From the NCBI GenBank assembly GCA_029641185.1, contig JAPWGK010000012.1, forward strand, positions 1,178,001-1,242,000: 64,000 bases of DNA. Reading direction: 5' to 3'. Below the pieces are notes generated by a model. The model did no database searches. It saw nothing but the letters and a program-made list of their open reading frames with translations, and had not been told where the DNA came from. Shown here piece after piece: positions 57,069 through 64,000 of this stretch (positions are counted from its first letter, which is position 1; every line of letters begins with the position of its first letter). Source of the stretch: Pseudofabraea citricarpa (taxonomy: Eukaryota > Ascomycota > Leotiomycetes > Helotiales > Dermateaceae). A program made the translations under genes and the position numbers.

Positions 57069-57582
57069 GTCGTGATAAGGCCCTGGATGAACTGGATGAA
57101 GCTTCACTTGAGCGGCTACCAGCTCAAGTCGGAATTTGATGGTCTGGGTACAGAATTATGACCTTGCGATCTGTGTTACTGTTGCTCCTGGTGGCCTTGC
57201 ACTGGCTGGTTCTCGACCATCATCGAGATGCGGGGTGACAGTTCTTGGCAGATCATACGACAGGAGACAGGAGACAGGGCACGCATGCACGTCTGAAGCT
57301 GTCTTATGGGCGAGCATTCCCATCACGAAGCAGCGAATGCACTGTTGTTTGTGTTTTGGTGACACAGTCCAGAAGTCTGTTGCTTGAGCAATGTCGGGCA
57401 CCTCGGAAACTCTGCTCGGCCCGGTGGTGGGGACCTTCACGCTCCAAGTGCTCAAACAAAATAGAGAGACTTCCCAATAGGTACTTTTGTACATAGACAC
57501 ATACCCACCATTGCACTGTGCCTCTCTAATTCTCAATCTGTACCACCAATCACCATTCTGTACACCATCCCACATCGTCAGT
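57069..57582. promoter_or_regulatory. Divergent promoter: hydroxyacid dehydrogenase / GST
   Basis: 514 bp between divergent starts of two redox enzymes. No motif assigned; open frames are shadows. Confidence 0.45.
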
Positions 57583-58337
57583 ATGGCCACCGAATCACAG
57601 TCACAGCAGCCGGGCATTCCAACGCTTCATCACATGGATGTATGCTCACTTCCTCAGCCTCGTCCTCTAGTGCTGACAATCCTCCTCAGAACTCACAATC
57701 GCAACGTGTCGTCTGGCTGGTCGAGGAACTCGGCATCGACTACAAGCTCGAGCTGCACTTCCGCGATGCGAAAACTCAACGGGCGCCCGCCGAACTGAAG
57801 CCCATCCATGGCATGGGCAAAGCTCCCGTCCTTGTCACGGCAGATGGGCGGGCAATTGCCGAGACGAGCGCCATCATGACCTACTTGCTGCGCACATACG
57901 ATGTGGAGGGGAGGTTCGCAAGTAAGGACTGGGTTGCCGATGAGCAGTTGACATCGTTCGCGGGGGCGACCCTTGGTTCTACCTTGGCCGTGGAGTTACT
58001 GTTCGAGATCATGGTCAGGTTGACACCTTGGCCCTTCCGCTTCATCCCAAAGGCCATTCAAGGCCAGGTACAAAAGGGGTTCACGACTGCAGAGTTCGAA
58101 AGATCTCTGTCATACTTGGAAAGCACGCTGGGGGAGAAGAAATGGTTCAACGGAGATGTGCCGGGCAGGGGTGATTTCATGATCAGCTGGCCGTTTGATA
58201 TGATGGCCCAGAGGAACTGGATTGACTTTGATAAGGACTATCCACAACTCGCTGCTTGGAGGAAAAGAGTACAAGAGCGAGATGCGTGGAAGAGAAGCTT
58301 AACAAAAGGCAATGGCTACGACTTGACGACATTTTGA
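57583..58337 (+). CDS. Glutathione S-transferase
   Basis: Two exons (57583-57639, 57690-58337) give 234 aa. The N-terminal thioredoxin fold reads TLHHMDNSQSQRVVWLVEELGIDYKLE, where the intron falls just before NSQSQRV. It is followed by GKAPVL (cis-Pro loop) and AETSAIMTYLL, the Glu-Ser that bind glutathione. The C-terminal helical domain has RGDFMISWPFDM (N-capping box). Known role: conjugates glutathione to electrophiles or reduces peroxides. This class (URE2/GTT1-like fungal GSTs) is usually cytosolic. The exact class is inferred. Confidence 0.92.
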
Positions 58338-59652
58338 GGGATTCAATACTTAGGTAGGTCAGTCTACAGTGGTATTATACAGATTGTCAGGGCTGTGCGA
58401 TATGTGCGCGCATGTAAGATCGTATGTACGGATAGGCTATCCGCCATTCATTTATGAACTCTTCCAGCTTGACGAAGATGACAGTGCTTTGAGTCTTCGG
58501 ATCCAGGAGCAGAACTTGTGAATGCAATGCTGACCTGATCTGCAAACGCCAGTCAATCAGCTAGTCGTGTCGGCGCAGAGCTTATGGCTTCTAGGTATAC
58601 TCATGGTCTTTATCAGATGTTTCACAAGCGTGGTTATGACCATGTAGAGTCGGAGGATGACCACCAGCATATTAGGAAGGTGGATGGGAGATTCTAGCAT
58701 TGAATGTGTTGTCTGCAGTCATCGACTTGTAAGCCAGAGAGCCAGGGAGCCGACCGCTGTCAAAATCAATAAAGTGTGCCGATCCCAAGCATGGAGGTTG
58801 AGAAGGGCCATGATGGCATTCCGAGGCCAAATTAATCAGCTGCATGCTTTCTTACCCACTGAAAGCTGAAGAATAGCCTGTTAAGCTGAACCCGGATGAT
58901 GCTCCGCGCTATACCTTGTGTGGCATCCAACAGATCGCACGATCTCGGAAGGATACTCAGTTGGTGGGACTTGTTTTGCGGGCCGGGCGTGGTTGAAACA
59001 AGAGCATAAGCAAAGCAAATACACCCCCAACGATTGGTTTGCGATGAAGCATCTGCGTCGTGAATGCATCATGCCAATGGCCTGGCTAAGCCGCCATCTG
59101 CGGGTACCTTGCTCTCGCTAGCTGGATATGGGACTCGACAGGCATTATTCCCAGGTCACCTCAGCCTTTACATCACCTGCACCAATTGAGCCCTGGTCTT
59201 CTTTCTTTTGCGGTATTGTTCTGCCTACCACCATAAGGAAGACGTACACCCTCATCTGGCCTTTGCGCCCTGGACTTATATCGGGCGTCATCTCGGTGTC
59301 TCGAAGCGAGTGTTGATTATTCTTTACTTAAAGCCTCTGCTTACTATTATTGCTGCTTGGTTCATTGTCTTTCCGTGTCTTAGAGAGTCAACTGGACTAG
59401 AGGGTCACTTTACTTAACTTATTATTCTATTGAGTGTGTAGATAAAGCTCGAAAGACTTGATTGAGTCGATAGACGTAAGACAGACCTGCATAACAATGA
59501 CTGAATTCTCTGATGTTTGATAGGACAACTCTTTAATATCTGCGGAAACGAGTACGTGCTAGATTTCATAAAGAATTCCTTAGACTTTGATTAGAATTAC
59601 GAATAGGCTGATAGTTGATTCAACAGCTAATATTCTGCCATCAGTCTCCACG
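58338..59652. other. Intergenic 1.3 kb
   Basis: No supported gene. Several open frames (for example 58918-59121) lack start context and protein-like composition. Confidence 0.45.
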
Positions 59653-62600
59653 ATGGAGAATTTAACTAACGGGGCGGTTGATACCTCAAGTACTGATCCT
59701 CACGGATGGCGTAAGGATATTGAAAAGGCCTTTTCTGCTGTCCAGCAAGTCATTTCAAAATCCTTGTCTCCGGTCACTCGTTACACATATCCCCCCAATA
59801 ATGACGATCAGACTAAGATGACCGGAATTCTTGCTGATCTCCGAAAAATTGGATTTAAGGATGTTGAAACCCTCGTAACTCTTTTGAATAGCCGTGTCAA
59901 AGGTGTCCAAGATGATAACGATTTCCTTCTGGAACACCTTGTACAGCTACTGGCTAAACTTCCCGAGCACTCACGGACTAGCAATCAGTTGGTGAGTGAC
60001 CAAAATCATTAATGACCAGTAAGAGATTAAATTCCTCCACAGACAGGTGCCTTTATCAACCAGCTATGGAACCAGCTTCCACATCCGCCAATTGCAAGCT
60101 TGGGATCGAGGTATAAATACCGAGAAGCTGATGGAGCTTTTAACAACATCAGAATTCCTGACCTTGGTCAAGCCAGTACGCCTTATGCAAGATCAGTTCA
60201 GCCTAACGTGATGCAAAATATTGCTCTCCCTGATCCTGGAACCATCTTTGATACGCTGATGGCTCGCCCAGATGGAGAATTTCAGCCCCATCCGAACAAA
60301 ATCTCTAGCATGCTCTTCTATTTGGCCACCATCATTATTCATGACCTCTTCCGTACGGTAAGTCTGACTTTCAAACCCTTCATTTTGTACTTTTGGCTCG
60401 ACCTGATTCTCTGATACCTTGAAACTGGACCAAAATTCAAATTGTATCTTTAATGATTTTCTAGGTCTAGCTTTGAAGTTTCAGTTCAATCTGGGATTAT
60501 GACATTAAATGTGGACCTCTTTCCAATCTTACTCCAATCTGATGCTGGTTCGTGAATGTAATTAACGCCATTATGCAGGATCACCAAGACTATACAGTTT
60601 CAATGGCCAGCAGTTACCTTGATTTAGCACCTCTTTATGGTAGCAACCAGGAAGAACAGGATGCCGTTCGAAGTTTCAAGGATGGAAAACTCAAACCAGA
60701 CTGCTTCTCTGAGAAGAGAGTGCTTGGATTTCCACCCGGAGTAGGGGTCTATCTGATCATGTTCAATCGCTTCCACAACTATGTGGTGACACAGCTAGCA
60801 TTGTGAGTATTATATACATATTGCGTCGCAAATTATCTCATACAATTTAGGATTAACGAGAATGGTCGCTTTAATAAGCCGAAAGATAGTCTAACAGGAA
60901 GCGCTGCTGCCGCAGCGTGGAAGAAATACGACAACGACTTATTTCAAGTCGGCCGATTGGTTACTGGCGGGTTGTATGTCAATTGCGTGCTGAAAGACTA
61001 TGTCAGGACAATTCTAAGCTTAAATCGCTCTGGCTCAACGTGGGATCTAGATCCCCGGACAGAAGAAATGAAGACGCTCTTCAATGACCCAGCTGCAGAA
61101 GGAGTTGGAAATCAGTGCTCCGTGGAATTCAATCTCAGTAAGTAATGCCCGTTTGTGATTTCATTCAAGATCAAAGTTGGTGTATCACTTCTCACTGGAT
61201 CGAAACTTTCTTCTTAATTAATACTAATTGATTACCAGTTTACCGATGGCATTCGGCACTTTCAGAAAGGGACGATAAGTGGACACAGGATAAATATGAG
61301 GAACTATTTCCTGGAAAAAATCCAGTTGACGTCACACTTCCTGAGCTCATTGCAGCTCTTGGGGCATTCGAAAAGAGTCTACCAGCTGACCCCGTTCAAC
61401 GTCCCTTTGCTGGCCTAAAACGTCAGGATGATGGCACCTTTAATGATGACGAGTTAGTCGATATTTTGGAGACTTCTATATCAGATCTTGCAGGTTCATT
61501 CGGGGCTAACAGGGTGCCTAAAATTCTGCGATCCGTGGAAATCCTCGGTATAATACAAGCAAGATCTTGGAATGTCGGGTCTTTGAACGAGTTCCGGTCA
61601 TTTATAGGACTTACAAAACATACCACATTCGAAGATATCAATCCTGATCCTATCGTAGCTGAAAGGCTTCGCAATCTCTATGATAACGTCGATTGTGTCG
61701 AGATGTATCCTGGACTTGTTGCCGAGAAAGCAAAACCTCCTATGAGCCCTGGTTCTGGACTTTGTGTCAACTTCACAACTTCTTACTCAATACTATCTGA
61801 TGCCGTGGCACTTGTTCGTGGAGACCGCTTTTATACTCTCGATTATACGCCTAAGAACTTGACCAACTGGGGGTAAGTTCCAAGTTGCTTCCTTGTCGCT
61901 TGTTGCACCCAAATGCTTTTGCTAATAATTTTCTAAGATATAACGAAGTCTTGTACGATAAAACAGTGGATGAAGGACAAGTGATGTATAAATTGATTCT
62001 CCGAGCCTTTCCACGACATTTTAAAGGCAATTCAGTATGACGACCTCCTCCTGAAACCACTAGGTACATTGGCTTACTATAAATTATAGATCTATGCACA
62101 CTTTCCATTTGTCATACCTGAAGAGAACCTTGCAATTCTCAAACCACTCGGCAGAGCCGACAAATATTCATGGGATAAGCCTAAACGAATCCCAGATATC
62201 GTTGTTGCCAAGTCAGTCAGTGGATGCAAGAGGATCCTGGAAGACAAGGAAAATTTCAAAGTGATCTGGGGAGAACCGATCCAATTCATTACATCTCAAC
62301 CGAACAAGCGATATGGGATTGATTTCGCACTCTCTGGGGACGGTGCAGCCAATACTGACTCTCGAAAGATGATAATCAAAGGCCTCTATCCTTCGCACTG
62401 GAAATCAGAAATCAAGAAGTTCTACGAGCAAACAGCCACATTGTTACTTAAAAAGTATCGTTACAAAATCCCTGGTACCAATTCGTTCCAGATTGATATT
62501 GTCCGCGATGTTGCAAACATAGTGAACGCCCGCTTTGCAGCATCGGTGTTCAGCCTTCCGATCAAGACCGAAGATTCACCACGCGGAATCTACGAAGAGC

Positions 62601-63499
62601 ACGAGTTGTACCAAGTGCTTGTCATCCTATTTATCTGCATCTTCAGAAACGCAGACGTGGTAAAGTTTTTCCAGATTCGCGAGGCAGCAAAGTTACTTGG
62701 CCAACAGCTTGGGGAGCTTGTCCTCTTGAACACCGAGGCAATTGCGGCGACTGGGTTCGTTGCTGATATCGTTGCGAAGCTACACCAGAGGACCCCTCTC
62801 ACGGATTATGGCACGCATATGATCCAGAGGTTGCTGGCCAGTGGTAAGCCAGTAAAGGAGGTTGTATGGACACACTTGATGCCCACTATTGGTGCTGTCA
62901 CAGCAAACCAAGCAGGGCTCTTTACTGAATCCTTTGACTACTACCTTGGCGATGGAAAGAAATACCTCCCAGAACTGTACGCGCTTGCGCACCAGGACAC
63001 GCCCGAGGCAGATGAGAGACTGCTGAAATATTTCATGGAAGGTTGCCGCCTCCGATCTACCACTGCTCTCTTCCGGGACTACATCCCATCGGAAGGTGCA
63101 CCTGATGTCGCCACCGTTGAGGACGGAAACGAAACGATTTCTATCCCAGCTGGCCACCGCGTGTTTACGAACTTCCCAGTAGCGCACCGTGACCCAAAGG
63201 TGTTCCCAGATCCGACCGAAGTCAAACTCGATCGTCCCATGGAATCATATCTCCCGTACGGATGGGGTCCTCATCAGTGTCTCGGAGAAGACGCAAGCAA
63301 GACTGCCATGACGGCAATGTTCAAGATCGTATTTGGATTGAAGAATCTGAGGAGGGCTCCGTGGGGCGGCTATGGGGAGAATTGGGGCGAGATCAAGAGA
63401 GTCCCTGGCCCTCTGAACTCGACTCTTTATATGACCCCTGATCAGAGCACATATTTTCCTTTTCCTACTACTCTGAAGGTCTGCTGGGACGAGGAGTAA
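59653..63499 (+). CDS. ppo: PpoA-type linoleate 8R-dioxygenase / diol synthase (heme peroxidase-P450 fusion)
   Basis: Seven exons (59653-59991, 60043-60357, 60579-60802, 60851-61137, 61239-61872, 61938-62034, 62090-63499) give 1101 aa. The N-terminal half is a heme peroxidase-like dioxygenase: distal His213 in IIIHDLFRT, SSYLDLAPLYGSNQEEQ, RFHNYVVTQLAL, and Tyr390/His393 in IYRWHS, the radical Tyr and proximal His. The C-terminal half is a P450-like hydroperoxide isomerase with TANQAG (Asn905-Gln906) and heme Cys1029 in GWGPHQCLGED. Because Cys and Asn-Gln are kept, it should act on the hydroperoxide to form diols, unlike PpoC-type 10R-DOX. Known role: makes oxylipin psi factors controlling sporulation. 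The 221-nt second intron is long for this window. Confidence 0.95.
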
Positions 63500-63952
63500 G
63501 AGGGACGTGAAGTTGTTTATGGGAGGGGATAGTGATTGGGTATTGAATAGATTGGGTTAGACAAGTTTCTGCGAATAAATTCCAAGTTCTTTCGACACGA
63601 AAAGACACTTATTAAGATGTCGAACCGGATTTGATTACTGATCGAAATCGCTAACTGAAAACTGGCTTCTACAGCTTTTTCATTTTTAACATGTGTCACG
63701 ATGCACTTATCGCTTACATATTATTTACGGCCGCATAAAGTCAACCGACGAATATGATTTGAATGGCTCGGTTTAAAGCATGCCGAGCCGAACGAGCAAG
63801 CGGATTACTCTGCTCCTCCGAGTCTAAAGATGCCGATTAGTCAGATATACAAATCTACAGCTACCTATAAGATTGACCTATGCATTGTTGCATCTCTTCC
63901 CCACAACACAAGCCCAGACGACCCAAGCATTCTTCCCCACACAAGCTCAAAA
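63500..63952. other. Intergenic, ends at a possible new gene
   Basis: 3' flank of the Ppo gene, then a CA/CT-rich leader-like stretch (63890-63950). No gene seen. Confidence 0.45.
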
Positions 63953-64000
63953 ATGGTGCGCAAAACCACACATACCTTCAGCTCTCCGTCGTCTCCCATC
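63953..64000 (+). CDS. Possible start of a gene running off the window
   Basis: An ATG in AAAAATGGTG context (good fungal start) opens a frame of 16 codons (MVRKTTHTFSSPSSPI) to the window end. Too short to identify. Suggested only by the leader-like CA-rich upstream sequence and start context. Confidence 0.3.
   Translation, partial: MVRKTTHTFSSPSSPI

Overview
The window is nuclear DNA of a filamentous ascomycete (Pezizomycotina). The evidence is short GT-AG introns (about 45-110 nt), close gene packing on both strands, and fungal-type proteins: a Ppo fatty-acid dioxygenase/P450 fusion, a Pezizomycotina-style lanosterol synthase, a Lid2/KDM5-type demethylase, small secreted proteins and a pectin methylesterase. 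The secreted set fits a plant-associated or saprotrophic fungus. Helotiales/Leotiomycetes is a guess I cannot prove from the sequence. I see no bacterial operon, CRISPR array, rRNA or convincing tRNA. Gene models were built by joining exons by hand at GT/AG sites that keep the reading frame.

Layout. 0-11.4 kb is mostly housekeeping: SGT1 co-chaperone (-), ER glucosidase II alpha (-), NDP kinase (+), a small mitochondrial membrane protein (-), a divergent pair of a periplasmic-binding-protein-like protein (-) and a FAD-dependent oxidoreductase (+), then a small secreted six-cysteine protein (-). 11.4-18 kb is gene-poor and holds a secreted celp0028-like protein (+) and the ERAD ubiquitin-conjugating enzyme UBC7 (+). 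At 18-22.4 kb a divergent pair, SPO11 (-) and lanosterol synthase ERG7 (+), shares 306 bp of promoter.

22.4-26.2 kb is an AT-rich, repeat-rich island. It holds a decayed Cys/zinc-knuckle/RGG coding remnant, a 616-bp element with 163-bp terminal inverted repeats differing only by transitions, a second inverted pair interleaved with it, and a tiny three-exon His-rich candidate gene. 26.2-33.3 kb carries an unknown 396-aa protein (+), a MYND/SET methyltransferase-like protein (+) whose leader contains an ACGGC-rich tandem repeat, and a secreted acidic protein (-).

33.9-37.1 kb is a head-to-head RNA-processing pair, SF3a subunit 3 (-) and eIF4A3/FAL1 (+). An 18-bp minisatellite follows, then a pectin methylesterase (-), a six-exon KDM5-family histone demethylase (-), the SLX1 nuclease (+), a secreted type-B carboxylesterase (+), an epoxide hydrolase (+), a divergent D-2-hydroxyacid dehydrogenase (-)/glutathione transferase (+) pair and a PpoA-type 8-dioxygenase/diol synthase (+). 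The window ends in what may be the first codons of another gene.

How genes may work together. Most neighbours are unrelated housekeeping genes. The functional neighbourhoods I can argue for are SF3a3/FAL1 (spliceosome and exon junction complex), the binding-protein/oxidoreductase pair (possible small-molecule catabolism), and the 50-63.5 kb stretch of esterase, epoxide hydrolase, hydroxyacid dehydrogenase, GST and Ppo oxygenase (lipid or xenobiotic oxidation, not proven to be a cluster).
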